This document shows, in pieces, positions 9,434 to 18,485 of a stretch of 64,000 bases of DNA. Every line of letters begins with the position of its first letter. Positions within the stretch are counted from its first letter, which is position 1. The notes under the pieces were generated by a model. The model saw nothing but the letters and a program-made list of their open reading frames with translations, was not told the DNA's origin and ran no database searches. The stretch is from Ramlibacter pallidus (GTDB lineage Bacteria > Pseudomonadota > Gammaproteobacteria > Burkholderiales > Burkholderiaceae_C), in the NCBI RefSeq assembly GCF_015070875.1, contig NZ_JADDIV010000004.1, positions 682,001 through 746,000 on the forward strand, written 5' to 3'. A program made the position numbers and the translations under genes.

Positions 9434-11629
9434 GTGACACTCAAAAAGCTCGGACGGTACGAAGTGCTGCGGGTCCTGGGCAAGGGCGCCATGGGCGTGG
9501 TGTACGAAGGCCGGGATCCGAACCTCGATCGTCGCGTCGCGATCAAGACCGTGAAGGTCGAGAACCTCTCCGAGGAAGCCGCGGCCGAGTACGAGCACCG
9601 CTTCCGGACCGAGGCGAGGTCCGCCGCGCGCCTGCAGCACCCCAATATCGTCAGTGTCTACGACTCCGACCGCGATGCGGACGTCGCCTTCCTCGTCATG
9701 GAGTACATCCAGGGCGACGACCTCAAGCACCACCTCGACCGCGGCACCCGCTATTCGCTGGAACAGTCGCTCAAGATCATCCGCGACCTGCTGAGCGCCC
9801 TCGACTACGCGCACAAGCAGGGCATCGTCCACCGGGACATCAAGCCCGCGAACCTGCTGATCGAGCCGGGCGGCCGCGTGAAGCTCACCGACTTCGGCGT
9901 GGCCCGCATCCAGGATTCCGGCGAGGCCACGCGCACCCAGGGCAGCATGGTGGGCACGCTGAAGTACATGGCCCCCGAGCAGGTGCAGGGGCAGAAGATC
10001 GACTCGCGGGCGGACCTGTTCTCGGTCGGCGTGGTGCTGTACCAGCTGCTGACGGACAAGCGGCCCTTCGACGGCGACAACGACTTCTCCATCATCCACC
10101 AGATCATCGGCCACCATCCGCCGCCGCCCAGCTCGGTGAACCCGCGCCTGCCGGGTGCGCTCGACGCCGTGGTCGCACGCGCACTGGCCAAGACGCGCGA
10201 GGAGCGCTTCGCGACCGCGCGCGATTTCGCGGTGGCGCTGCAGGCGGCCATCCGCCGCGCCGAAGACCAGACGGTGGTCCCGCCGCAGAACCCGAACAAG
10301 AAGATGGAGCCGGCGGCCTCGCGGCCGCTGACGGCGCCGGGCAGCGTCCCGGGCCATGCCACCACGCCCTCGACGGCCGGCTCGGTGACGCAGGAACTGG
10401 AGCTGGTCTACTGGAAGGACGTCAAGGACTCCGACGACGTGGAGGACCTGCACGGCTTCCTGGAGAAGTTTCCCGCCGGCATCTATGCCGACCTCGCGCG
10501 CCGCCGCGTCCGCAGACTGACCGGCGGCGAGCCGACGAACATCGGCGCGCCGACCCGCGGGACCTCCGGCACGTCCGGGACGTCCGGCAACAACCCGTTC
10601 GCGGCCACGCAGTTTCCGCCTTCCGAACAGCCGGACGAGGAGGCGACGCGCCTGCGCTCCGACACGTCCCGGCCCGCCGCCGGCGGCGATCCGTCCAACC
10701 TGCGGCCGTCGAACTGGATCGACGAGGAATACACGCGCACCGTGGTGCAGGCGCCGCCGCCCGCCAGCACGCACACCGGTTCGACCACGCCACTGACCGC
10801 GCCGGCCACCGTGGCGGCGGCTGCCGCGGTGCTGGCGACGCCGGCGGAGGCCCCCGCCGCCCAGCCCGCCGAGGCGGCGACTCCCGCGCCGGAGGCAGCG
10901 CCCGCGCCGGCGGTGCCCAGGCGACGTGCGGTGCCCAAGGAGGAGGACACCTCCGTCCCGCTCGCGCCACCCCCGCGCAAAAAGGTCCCCGTGGCCGTTC
11001 TCGCCGGCATCGGCGCCCTCGCCGTGGCCGGCCTCGTGGCCGCCTTGGTGATCGGGCGCGGCGGCAGCACCGCGGAGACGGACACCGTCGCTGCAGTGGC
11101 CCCCGCGACCCACGCCGCCGCGGCCGGCGCCGCCCGCGCCTTGCCTGCCCCGCCGGCCCCCGCGGCGGCACCGGCCGACGCGCCCGTGCCGGCGCCCACC
11201 GCGGTGGCTGCAATTCCGGCCCCGGCGCCCGGCCCGGCCGCTGCCGCGCCGACCCTCGCCGGTGGTTCACCGGCGATCGCGCCTGCGCCTGGAGCGAAGG
11301 CCCTCCCGCCCAAGAAGGAACCGCGGCCGGTGCGTCCCGCGACGACGCCGTCCGGCACGCAGCAGCCGGCGCCCGGTGCGGCCGTCGCGGCCGCGCCCCG
11401 CATCGAACCCGAGCCGCCGCCGCGCGCGCCGGCGGCCAGCACGCAGACGGCCGGCGCCGGCAACTACCAGGCCGTCGAGGCGTGCCGCGAGCGTGTGTTC
11501 CTCTCCCGCGAGATCTGCCTGGCCGACGCCTGCGAGAAGGCCGGCACGCGCAACCATCCCCTGTGCGTGAAGCGCCGCGAGGACGCACGCCTGCGCGAGG
11601 AAAGCAAGCAGAACGGCCCGGCGCGCTGA
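9434..11629 (+). CDS. membrane-anchored Ser/Thr protein kinase (PpkA/PknB type)
   Basis: 731 residues, GTG start. Residues 5-270 are a complete Hanks-type kinase: glycine loop GKGAMGVV, ATP lysine K38 (VAIKTVK), catalytic HRD at 133-135 (HRDIKPANLL), DFG Asp at 153, APEQ loop. A 45-residue segment (LELVYWKDVKDSDDVEDLHG, EKFPAGIYADLARRR) links to a long Pro/Ala/Thr-rich region, one transmembrane helix at about 517-540, a second Ala/Pro-rich stretch and a C-terminal tail with four cysteines (ACRERVFLSREICLADAC, PLCVK). The tail is predicted periplasmic and may be disulfide-bonded. Likely substrates are the adjacent FHA proteins. No cognate PP2C phosphatase is in the window. Confidence 0.88.
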   Translation: MTLKKLGRYEVLRVLGKGAMGVVYEGRDPNLDRRVAIKTVKVENLSEEAAAEYEHRFRTEARSAARLQHPNIVSVYDSDRDADVAFLVMEYIQGDDLKHHLDRGTRYSLEQSLKIIRDLLSALDYAHKQGIVHRDIKPANLLIEPGGRVKLTDFGVARIQDSGEATRTQGSMVGTLKYMAPEQVQGQKIDSRADLFSVGVVLYQLLTDKRPFDGDNDFSIIHQIIGHHPPPPSSVNPRLPGALDAVVARALAKTREERFATARDFAVALQAAIRRAEDQTVVPPQNPNKKMEPAASRPLTAPGSVPGHATTPSTAGSVTQELELVYWKDVKDSDDVEDLHGFLEKFPAGIYADLARRRVRRLTGGEPTNIGAPTRGTSGTSGTSGNNPFAATQFPPSEQPDEEATRLRSDTSRPAAGGDPSNLRPSNWIDEEYTRTVVQAPPPASTHTGSTTPLTAPATVAAAAAVLATPAEAPAAQPAEAATPAPEAAPAPAVPRRRAVPKEEDTSVPLAPPPRKKVPVAVLAGIGALAVAGLVAALVIGRGGSTAETDTVAAVAPATHAAAAGAARALPAPPAPAAAPADAPVPAPTAVAAIPAPAPGPAAAAPTLAGGSPAIAPAPGAKALPPKKEPRPVRPATTPSGTQQPAPGAAVAAAPRIEPEPPPRAPAASTQTAGAGNYQAVEACRERVFLSREICLADACEKAGTRNHPLCVKRREDARLREESKQNGPAR

Positions 11630-11638
11630 GCGCCGCCG

Positions 11639-12187
11639 CTAGACGATGTCGTACGCGTGCACGCCGAAGTGTCCGCGGGCGCGGTCGGCGAAGAAGCGCT
11701 CCAGCGTTTCCTTGACGGTCCGGAAGGCGATCTCTTCCCAAGGGATCTCGTGCTCCGCGAACAGCCGCGCCTCGATCGTCTCGAAGCCGGGGTCGAACAC
11801 GTCGCTCAGGAGCCGCGCCCGGTAGAACAGGTGCACCTGTCCCACGCGCGGCACGCTCAGGACCGTGAACAGGCCTTCCATCTCGATCTGCGCGCCCGCT
11901 TCCTCGTCGGTCTCGCGGGCGGCGCCCTCGGCGGTGCTTTCGCCCAGCTCCATGAAGCCGGCCGGCAGCGTCCACTTGCCCCAGCGCGGCTCGATGTTCC
12001 GCTTGCACAGCAGCACCTTGTCGCCGAAGTAGGGCACGGTGCCGACCACATTCAGCGGGTTCTCGTAGTGGATGGTGTCGCAGGCCGGGCAGACGGCACG
12101 CTCGTGCGTGTCCCCGTCGTCGGGCACGCGGTAGACGACGCCGGCGCCGCAGTTGCGGCAATGCTTGATGGGGCTGCGGAGGGTCAC
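11639..12187 (-). CDS. Nudix hydrolase with N-terminal zinc ribbon
   Basis: 182 residues. The N-terminal zinc ribbon (HCRNCG and VCPAC, four cysteines) precedes a Nudix domain with an intact box, GFMELGESTAEGAARETDEE continuing AGA, matching Gx5Ex7REUxEExGU. It resembles NudC-like/ADP-ribose pyrophosphatase-type proteins common beside metabolic genes in Burkholderiales; the substrate cannot be read from sequence. The start is GTG 12187: the first ATG lies inside the Nudix box, so an alternative codon is needed. No Shine-Dalgarno is seen and a terminator hairpin ends 7 bases upstream. Confidence 0.85.
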   Translation of the reverse strand: MTLRSPIKHCRNCGAGVVYRVPDDGDTHERAVCPACDTIHYENPLNVVGTVPYFGDKVLLCKRNIEPRWGKWTLPAGFMELGESTAEGAARETDEEAGAQIEMEGLFTVLSVPRVGQVHLFYRARLLSDVFDPGFETIEARLFAEHEIPWEEIAFRTVKETLERFFADRARGHFGVHAYDIV

Positions 12188-12193
12188 GCGGAA

Positions 12194-12219
12194 GGAAAAG
12201 GGCTCCCGAGGGAGCCCTT
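12194..12219 (-). terminator. terminator of the TRAP/gentisate operon
   Basis: On the minus strand AAGGGCTCC and GGAGCCCTT pair around a CTCG loop and are followed by TTCCTT, 22 bases after the dctP stop. It lies immediately upstream of the Nudix start codon. Confidence 0.75.
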
Positions 12220-12240
12220 GCGCTGGGGATCGGGAGGAGT

Positions 12241-13305
12241 TTAAGCCTTCTTCGGCGCCGGCGTGGCCTTGCCGTGCTTCTCGATCAGGGCGCGCGCGGT
12301 TTCCAGCAGCTTCTTGCCGTCGAAGCCGCGCTTGTCCATGTCCTGTGCCCACTCCACTTCGACCAGGCGCGCCTTGCGCTTGAACTCCTGCGCGTCGGCG
12401 GCGGAGATGGTGTGGATGGTGTTCTTGCGGTCCACGGCGGACTTGCGGCCGATGCCGTCGTTGCCCTGCTGCACCTTGCCCAGCCAGCCCGAGGTGGCCA
12501 TGCCGGAGTTGGCGTCGATCACCTTCTTCAGGTCCGGCGCCAGCGCGTTGTACTTCGCCTTGTTCATCGCCATCACGAAGGTGGTCGTGTAGAGCGCGCC
12601 GCCGGCGGGATCGAACTCGCTGTGGAACTTGGTCAGCTCGTGCACCTTGACCGAGGGGACGACTTCCCACGGGATCACGCAGCCGTCGATGGTGCCCTTG
12701 GACAGCGCATCGGGGATCTGCGGCAGCGGCATGCCCACGGGCGTGGCGCCGAGGAAGCCGAGCATCTTGGTGATCTGGCGGGTGGGGCCGCGAACCTTCA
12801 GGCCGCGCAGGTCGTCCGCGGTCTTGATCAGCTTTTCCTTGGTGTGGAACATGCCGGGGCCGTGCACCTGCAGCGCGAGCACCTGCGTGTCCTTGAACTC
12901 GTCCGGCGCGACCGTCTGCACGTACTCCCAGTACGCCTTGGACGTGGCTTCGGCGTTGTTCATCATGAACGGCAGCTCGAACACCTCGATGCGGGGGAAG
13001 CGGCCGGCCGTGTTGCCGGGCAGCGTCCAGACGATGTCGACGACGCCGTCCTTGGCCTGGTCGTACAGCTGCACCGGCGTGCCACCGAGCTGCATGGCGG
13101 GATAGCCCTCGAACTTGATGCGGCCGCCGGAGTCCTTCTCGACCTTGTCCATCCACGCCTTGTGCATCGTCAGCCAGACGTTGGACTGCGGCGCCATGAA
13201 GGTGTGGAACTTCAGGGTCACGGACTGCTGCGCGAGGCCGCTCAGGCCGGGCGCGCCGAGCGCCACCGCGGCGGTGGACTTCAGGAGGGTGCGTCGCTGG
13301 ATCAT
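12241..13305 (-). CDS. TRAP transporter solute-binding protein, DctP family
   Basis: Periplasmic receptor that delivers an organic acid to the DctQM permease. The start at ATG 13305 (MIQRRTLLKSTAAVALGAPG, 354 residues) is preferred to 13332 because GGAG lies upstream at suitable distance and the leader then begins at the signal peptide. The RRTLLK motif with a hydrophobic stretch resembles a Tat signal. The mature part (VTLKFHTFMAPQSNVW, AMQLGGTPVQLYDQAKDGVV, MPLPQIPDALSKGTIDG) is typical DctP. The ligand is unknown; placement downstream of gentisate genes suggests an aromatic acid. Confidence 0.9.
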   Translation of the reverse strand: MIQRRTLLKSTAAVALGAPGLSGLAQQSVTLKFHTFMAPQSNVWLTMHKAWMDKVEKDSGGRIKFEGYPAMQLGGTPVQLYDQAKDGVVDIVWTLPGNTAGRFPRIEVFELPFMMNNAEATSKAYWEYVQTVAPDEFKDTQVLALQVHGPGMFHTKEKLIKTADDLRGLKVRGPTRQITKMLGFLGATPVGMPLPQIPDALSKGTIDGCVIPWEVVPSVKVHELTKFHSEFDPAGGALYTTTFVMAMNKAKYNALAPDLKKVIDANSGMATSGWLGKVQQGNDGIGRKSAVDRKNTIHTISAADAQEFKRKARLVEVEWAQDMDKRGFDGKKLLETARALIEKHGKATPAPKKA

Positions 13306-13351
13306 TTCGGGAAGGCTCCGTTGGGATGGCATGAAGTTAACTGCAGGAGGT

Positions 13352-13368
13352 GCCCCGCGCTACGGGGC
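13352..13368 (-). promoter_or_regulatory. intercistronic hairpin between dctM and dctP
   Basis: GCCCCG (13352-13357) and CGGGGC (13363-13368) pair in the 69-base gap between dctM and dctP. On the transcribed (minus) strand no T-tract follows, so it is more likely an mRNA-stability element that could raise receptor output relative to permease than a terminator. Role inferred. Confidence 0.4.
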
Positions 13369-13374
13369 TTTCCC

Positions 13375-14694
13375 TCAACGGATGAACCCCACCAGCCAGA
13401 GCGGGATGATGGGGAAGAACAGGAACAGCAGCGTGCGCAGCACGTCGCTCACCAGGAAGGGCATGACGCCGCGGTAGGTCTCGCCCATGGGCACGTCCTT
13501 GGCCAGGCCGTTGACGATGTAGACGTTCAGCCCCACCGGCGGCGCGATGAGGCCGAAGCCCACCGTCATCAGCACCATGATGCCGAACCAGATCGCCGCC
13601 GACTCCTTGGGCATGCCGAAGTCCAGGCCCATGATGATGGGGAAGAAGATCGGGATGGTCAGCAGCAGCATGGACAGTTCGTCCATCACCGCGCCTAGCA
13701 GCACGTAGAACAGCAGGATCGCCACCACCACCAGCAGCGGCGACACGCCCCAGCTGCCCACCACCTCGGCCAGCTGGTTGGGCACCTGCGTGAGCGCCAG
13801 CGCGGAGTTCATCAGGTCGGCGCCCAGGAAGATCAGGAAGATCATCGCGGCGCTGATGGCGGTGCCGTAGAAGCACTCCTTGAACTTCTCCAGGCTCATC
13901 TCGCCCTTGATCAGGGCCGTGAGGAAGGTCGTGGCCGCACCCACGGCGGCGCCCTCGGTGGGCGTGAACAGGCCGCCGTAGATGCCGCCGAACACCAGCG
14001 CGAAGATCACCACGATCGGCAGCACGCCCATGACCGCGCGGAACGTCAGCGGCGGCGGGGCATCCTCGACGGCGGGCGCGTGGCCGGGGACCAGGCGAAC
14101 GTAGATCGCGACGGCGACCATGTAGCCGACCATCGCGATGATGCCGGGGAGCACCGCCGCGGCGAACAGCTTGCTGATGTTCTGCTCGGTCAGGATCGCG
14201 TAGATCACCAGCACGATCGAGGGCGGCAGCTGGATGCCCAGCGTGCCGCCGGCGGCCAGCGTTCCGGTGGCGATGCGCCCCGAGTAGCCGTGGCGCCGCA
14301 TCTCCGGCAACGCCACGCTGGTGATCGTCGCGGCGGTCGCCACCGACGACCCGCTGATGGCGCCGAAGGCCGCGCAGGCGAGCAGCGAGGCCATCGCCAG
14401 GCCGCCCTTGAAGCGGCCCATCACCGCGGCCGCGAACTCGAACAGCGACTTGCTGATGCCGCCCTTGGTGGCGAAGTGCCCCATCAGGATGAACAGCGGG
14501 ATCACCGACAGGTCGTAGCTGGCGAAGCGCGCGAACGCCTGCGTGTTGAGGAAGTTGGCGTAGGGCAGCCAGCCGGTCTGCGCGAGGTAGCCGATGGTGC
14601 CGGCGGCGAACATGCTGGCGGCGATGGGAATGCGGATGGCCATCAGCACCAGCATCGACCCGAAGATCAGCGCGGTGAGCGCGAGCGGGCTCAT
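13375..14694 (-). CDS. TRAP transporter large permease, DctM
   Basis: 439-residue, about 12-helix membrane subunit that couples solute uptake to the sodium gradient. The N-terminus is MSPLALTALIFGSMLVLM. Family signatures include AAFGAISGSSVATAATITSV and GGTLGIQLPPSIVLVIY, and GLFTPTEGAAVGA. ATG 14694 overlaps the dctQ stop by four bases (ATGA), giving translational coupling. The longer upstream open frame is dctQ read in another frame. Confidence 0.93.
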   Translation of the reverse strand: MSPLALTALIFGSMLVLMAIRIPIAASMFAAGTIGYLAQTGWLPYANFLNTQAFARFASYDLSVIPLFILMGHFATKGGISKSLFEFAAAVMGRFKGGLAMASLLACAAFGAISGSSVATAATITSVALPEMRRHGYSGRIATGTLAAGGTLGIQLPPSIVLVIYAILTEQNISKLFAAAVLPGIIAMVGYMVAVAIYVRLVPGHAPAVEDAPPPLTFRAVMGVLPIVVIFALVFGGIYGGLFTPTEGAAVGAATTFLTALIKGEMSLEKFKECFYGTAISAAMIFLIFLGADLMNSALALTQVPNQLAEVVGSWGVSPLLVVVAILLFYVLLGAVMDELSMLLLTIPIFFPIIMGLDFGMPKESAAIWFGIMVLMTVGFGLIAPPVGLNVYIVNGLAKDVPMGETYRGVMPFLVSDVLRTLLFLFFPIIPLWLVGFIR

Positions 14695-15185
14695 ATCGCT
14701 CCCTCCCCGGCGGCGTCTTCCGGCACGGCAAAGCCGAACGCCGCCTGGTGCAGCGCGATGAGCGCGGCAAGCACGAATGCCGGCACCATGAAGGCGAACA
14801 CGATCCACTCGGGAAAGCCCATGATCTGCGTTTCGGAGCCGTAGGAGTGGCTGTTGAGGCCGCCGAGCGTGGAGCGCCAGGCGAGCAGGGCGAAGATCGC
14901 GGCGATGACGAAGGCGCCCAGCCGGTCGAGCCCGGCCTGCGTGCGCTCGCTGGCTTTCGCGGTGAAGAAGTCCACGATGATGTTGCCGCGTCGGGCCTGG
15001 CAGATCGGCATGAACAGCGCGATGGCGGCGCCAGCGGCCACGCCGGTGAGTTCGAAGGCGCCGACGATGGACACGCCCACCGTGTTGCGCCCGATCAGGC
15101 TGCCGCAGGTCATGAGGGTGATGGCCGTCAGCAGGATGCCGGCCAGGATGGCGCAAAACTTCGCCAGGTCTTCCAGTACGCGCAA
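14691..15185 (-). CDS. TRAP transporter small permease, DctQ
   Basis: 164-residue, four-helix small subunit (helices near AILAGILLTAITLM, TGVAAGAAIALFM, AFVIAAIFALLA, IVFAFMVPAFVLAALIAL). The start is TTG 15185, preceded by an AGGAG Shine-Dalgarno six bases upstream on the minus strand; no ATG fits. A 117-base gap separates it from the fumarylpyruvate hydrolase gene on the same strand, with no terminator seen, so the transporter may be part of the gentisate operon. Confidence 0.88.
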   Translation of the reverse strand: MRVLEDLAKFCAILAGILLTAITLMTCGSLIGRNTVGVSIVGAFELTGVAAGAAIALFMPICQARRGNIIVDFFTAKASERTQAGLDRLGAFVIAAIFALLAWRSTLGGLNSHSYGSETQIMGFPEWIVFAFMVPAFVLAALIALHQAAFGFAVPEDAAGEGAI

Positions 15186-15302
15186 ACGCGGCTCCTCGTT
15201 CTTGTGGTCGTTCGGTGCCGGGCGCGGGGCTTCACCCGCGGCGGCAGGCCGCGCGATTATCCGGGACGGCCCGAGCCGGTCCGCCCCGTGCTATCCCGGT
15301 CG

Positions 15303-16004
15303 TCAGCCGGCGCGAACCTCGACGGTGATGTCCGTGAGGCCCGCGACGCCGCCATGCAGCGTGTCACCCGCCACCACGGCCGCCACGCCTTCCGGCGTGC
15401 CCGTGTACACCAGGTCGCCGGGCTGCAGCTCCCAGGCGGCGGAGACGTGCTCGATGATTTCGCCGATGTTCCAGATCAACTTGGACACGTTGCTGCGCTG
15501 CCGGTCCTTGCCGTTCACCTGCAGCCAGATCTCGGCCTGCTCGATGTCGCCGGCCTGTTCCGCCGGGGTGATCGGGCCGATCGGCGCCGACTGGTCGAAC
15601 CCCTTGCCGATGCACCAGGGGCGGCCCTGCTTCTTCATCTCGCCCTGCAGGTCGCGGCGCGTCATGTCGAGGCCGACCGCGTAGCCGAAGATGTGCTTCT
15701 TCGCGTCGGCGGCCTGGATGTTCTTCCCGCCCTTGCCGATGCAGGCGACGAGCTCGATCTCGTGGTGCAGGTCCCTGGTGAGGCTCGGGTAGGCGATCGT
15801 GGCTTCCTTCCCGGCCTCCACCACCACCGCGGCGTCGCCGGGCTTGAGGAAGAAGAAGGGCGCCTCGCGGCCGGTGAAGCCCATCTCCTTGGCGTGCTCC
15901 ACGTAGTTGCGGCCCACGCAATAGATGCGGCGCACGGGGAAGCGTTCGGCGCGGCCGACCACCGGCACGCCTACCGTGGGGGCGGGTTGGAAGACGTAGC
16001 TCAT
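15303..16004 (-). CDS. nagK: fumarylpyruvate hydrolase (FAH family)
   Basis: 233 residues. Cleaves fumarylpyruvate to fumarate and pyruvate, the last step of the glutathione-dependent gentisate pathway. FAH-fold signatures: [24 protein letters not shown], the metal ligands in [11 protein letters not shown], and [21 protein letters not shown] near the end. It is directly downstream of gentisate dioxygenase with a four-base overlap (start ATG 16004), which supports fumarylpyruvate rather than fumarylacetoacetate as substrate. The symbol follows Ralstonia naphthalene/salicylate usage. Confidence 0.88.
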   Translation of the reverse strand: MSYVFQPAPTVGVPVVGRAERFPVRRIYCVGRNYVEHAKEMGFTGREAPFFFLKPGDAAVVVEAGKEATIAYPSLTRDLHHEIELVACIGKGGKNIQAADAKKHIFGYAVGLDMTRRDLQGEMKKQGRPWCIGKGFDQSAPIGPITPAEQAGDIEQAEIWLQVNGKDRQRSNVSKLIWNIGEIIEHVSAAWELQPGDLVYTGTPEGVAAVVAGDTLHGGVAGLTDITVEVRAG

Positions 16005-17056
16005 GACAACCTTTCTTCGTTGTGGATGCCCAGGGCCTGGTGCACGGGGCGGTCGGAAAAACTGAACAGAACGCAGCCCCGCTCGCTGGAGAGGCGGGCA
16101 GTGTGCCACGAGGGAACGACGAAATGGTCGCGGGGTCCGAACGCGTAGCGGGTCTCCTGACCATCGCGCGCGATGGCGATCTCGCCTTCGCCTTCGACCA
16201 CGCTGTAGACGGCGCCATCGGTCTGGCGCCAGCCCTTGCCGGCGAAGCCGGCCGGCAGCTTCTGCAGGAAGGTGCCGATCGTCGGCATGGGCCAGCCGCC
16301 GGTGAGCGGGTTGACGTAGCGCAGCTTGGTGCCGTCCCAGGGGTCGACGGGCGCGTGCCGTTCCAGCTGCTCCAGCGCTTCGCGGCTGCGCTCGTACGGG
16401 TAGCTGAAGATCGGCGACGTGGCGCCATAGGGCGCCACCGGCCGCACCGGGCCCATGTTGTGGGCGAAGCGCGCGTCGCTCGTGCCTTCGCTGCGCGTCA
16501 CCTGCTGCGACTTGGTCGTGTCGTTCTGCGCGAAGCCGGCGTCGAAGAAGCGCACCATCGGGATGTCCAGGCCGTCGAGCCAGACCACCGGCCGGTCGGC
16601 CTCGTGTCCGTGGTCGTGCCAGGTCCAGCTGGGCGTGATGATGAAGTCGCCCGGCTTCATGGTGGTGCGCTCGCCGTCGACGGCGGTGTATGCGCCCGAG
16701 CCTTCCACGATGAAGCGCAGCGCGCTCTGCGTGTGCCGGTGGCTGGGGGCGACTTCGCCGGGCAGGATCAGCTGCAGGCCCGCATAGAGCGACTGCGTGA
16801 TGGCCGACTGGCCGCGCAGCTTCGGGTTCTCGAGGATCAGCACGCGGCGCACGGCTTCCTCGGCGGTGATCACCTCGCCGGCCCGCATCAGGTAGGGCCG
16901 CACGTCGGCGTACTTCCAGAAGGCCGGCACGCATGGCGTGTTCGGCTGCGGGGGCACCAGGGCGTGCAGCACCTCCCACAGGGGCGTGAGGTGGTGCGGG
17001 TCCATGTCGCGGTACAGCTGCTGGCGCAGCTGCGCGGTGGGCAGGGGAGCGTTCAT
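16001..17056 (-). CDS. gentisate 1,2-dioxygenase
   Basis: 351 residues, bicupin Fe(II) ring-cleavage enzyme converting gentisate to maleylpyruvate. The first cupin carries the metal-binding pattern ([19 protein letters not shown], then [20 protein letters not shown]), the second HFVVPSWHT. The N-terminus is [19 protein letters not shown]. It lies 10 bases downstream of the FAD enzyme and overlaps the hydrolase, so the three genes form one transcript. Homologues are called nagI, gtdA or sdgD depending on species. Confidence 0.93.
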   Translation of the reverse strand: MNAPLPTAQLRQQLYRDMDPHHLTPLWEVLHALVPPQPNTPCVPAFWKYADVRPYLMRAGEVITAEEAVRRVLILENPKLRGQSAITQSLYAGLQLILPGEVAPSHRHTQSALRFIVEGSGAYTAVDGERTTMKPGDFIITPSWTWHDHGHEADRPVVWLDGLDIPMVRFFDAGFAQNDTTKSQQVTRSEGTSDARFAHNMGPVRPVAPYGATSPIFSYPYERSREALEQLERHAPVDPWDGTKLRYVNPLTGGWPMPTIGTFLQKLPAGFAGKGWRQTDGAVYSVVEGEGEIAIARDGQETRYAFGPRDHFVVPSWHTARLSSERGCVLFSFSDRPVHQALGIHNEERLS

Positions 17057-17066
17057 GGGAAGTCCT

Positions 17067-18413
17067 TTACCAGCTGCGTCCCAGGTCGACGCCATTGTCC
17101 GCGAGGAGCGCCTGCAGCGTGGGCACGTCGACCGCCGCCGCGGTGCCTCCCGCCTGCAGCGCGAGGTGGGCCGCCGCGCCCGCCGCCTCGCCCATGACGA
17201 AGCACGCACCGGTCACGCGCGCGGCCGATTGCGCCTCGTGGCTCATGGAGGCGCAGCGTCCGGCGATCCAGACGTTGTCGAGGCCCTGCGGCACCGTCAT
17301 GCGATAGGGCAGGTGGTTGAAGCCGCGGCTTTCGGGGATCTTCGGCCAGCGGAACTCCACGTCGCCCTTCAGGTGCAGTTCGAGCGGCCAGCCGTTGACG
17401 CCGATGGTGTCGTCGAAGCTGGCGCAGTCCAGCACGTCGGATTCGGCCAGCTCGTAGAGGCCGCGCACCCGGCGCGTTTCGCGGATGCCGACCTGCGGCG
17501 CGATGTCCGAGACGTAGCTGCGCTCGAAGCCCGGCACCTCGCGCAGGAAACCGGCGACCGATGCGATCTGCCGGCGGCCGAGCACTTCGGCCTGCGAGAG
17601 CTCCAGCGCGTCGGTGCCGTCGATGGCGTTGCCCTCGGCGTTGGCGAGCTGCGTGAGGTTCACGCGCCATTCGATGCCGCTCTTCTGCGGCCGCACGATG
17701 GCGCCCTTGCGCGGGAAGCGGTACCGGCCTTCGGCCTCGGCCTGCGCCATCAGCTTCGGGATCACTTCCCAGGCCTTGCCGGCACGGTCGGCGTCCACAC
17801 CGTTGACGCGGAACATCGTCGAGGGATAGAGCATGTTGCCCTGGCCGTCGCCCTTCACGTAAGGTGCGCCGGCCCAGGCGGCGAGGTCGCCGTCGCCGGA
17901 AGCGTCGACGAACGCGCGCGCGCGCACCGCGCGGCGGCCGGACTTCGTCTCCAGCAGCAGCGCCTGCACACGGCGGCCCGCGTCCATCACCACGCCGGCG
18001 GCCAGCGCGTGGAACAGGATCTCCACGCCCGCCGACAGCAGCAGGTCGTCGGCGGCGATCTTGTAGGCGGCGGTGTCGTAGGCCTGCGCCACGATCTTGC
18101 CGCCGAAGAGCGAATGCGGCGCGTTCAGGCCGCCCAGCCGGTCGATGCGCTCCAGCAGCCCGTCGGCCACCCCGTGCACGACCTGCCGGATCTCGCCATG
18201 CACGTTGGCGTGCAGGCCGCAGAAGTTGGTGACGCCCGCCGCCGTGCCCATGCCCCCCAGGAAGCCGTAGCGCTCCACCAGCAGGGTGCTGCGGCCGCTG
18301 CGGGCGGCGGCGACCGCGGCGGCCATGCCGGCCGGGCCGCCGCCCAGCACCACGACGTCGTATTCGCCATGGACGGGCGTCCGCCGGGCGGGTTCGTTGA
18401 GGGTGCGTTCCAT
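17067..18413 (-). CDS. FAD-dependent oxidoreductase (FAD_oxidored family)
   Basis: 448 residues, first gene of the gentisate operon. The N-terminal Rossmann FAD motif [20 protein letters not shown] is followed by [20 protein letters not shown] and a later [15 protein letters not shown]; the end has [19 protein letters not shown]. This matches a broad FAD-dependent oxidoreductase family rather than 3-hydroxybenzoate 6-hydroxylase or salicylate hydroxylase. It may form or process the compound that becomes gentisate, but the reaction is unknown. The divergent MarR gene and a palindrome in the shared promoter suggest control by a pathway compound. Confidence 0.75.
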   Translation of the reverse strand: MERTLNEPARRTPVHGEYDVVVLGGGPAGMAAAVAAARSGRSTLLVERYGFLGGMGTAAGVTNFCGLHANVHGEIRQVVHGVADGLLERIDRLGGLNAPHSLFGGKIVAQAYDTAAYKIAADDLLLSAGVEILFHALAAGVVMDAGRRVQALLLETKSGRRAVRARAFVDASGDGDLAAWAGAPYVKGDGQGNMLYPSTMFRVNGVDADRAGKAWEVIPKLMAQAEAEGRYRFPRKGAIVRPQKSGIEWRVNLTQLANAEGNAIDGTDALELSQAEVLGRRQIASVAGFLREVPGFERSYVSDIAPQVGIRETRRVRGLYELAESDVLDCASFDDTIGVNGWPLELHLKGDVEFRWPKIPESRGFNHLPYRMTVPQGLDNVWIAGRCASMSHEAQSAARVTGACFVMGEAAGAAAHLALQAGGTAAAVDVPTLQALLADNGVDLGRSW

Positions 18414-18431
18414 CGGGTTTCGCTCGGATGC

Positions 18432-18447
18432 TAAGCATGCATACTAA
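18432..18447. promoter_or_regulatory. putative MarR operator between divergent genes
   Basis: TAAGCATGCATACTAA is a 16-base imperfect palindrome (12 of 16 positions self-complementary) centred in the 72-base divergent intergenic region. It is AT-rich against a GC-rich background and has the size of MarR-family operators. Binding by the adjacent regulator is inferred. Confidence 0.5.
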
Positions 18448-18485
18448 TGCAGCCGCGGGGGGTTCGCGCCGCTACACTGCCGCGC

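Noticed and set aside
17067-18413. FAD enzyme as 3-hydroxybenzoate 6-hydroxylase or salicylate hydroxylase
   Set aside because: Its motifs ([33 protein letters not shown]) match the FAD_oxidored family and not class A aromatic hydroxylases, so the name would be a guess from context.
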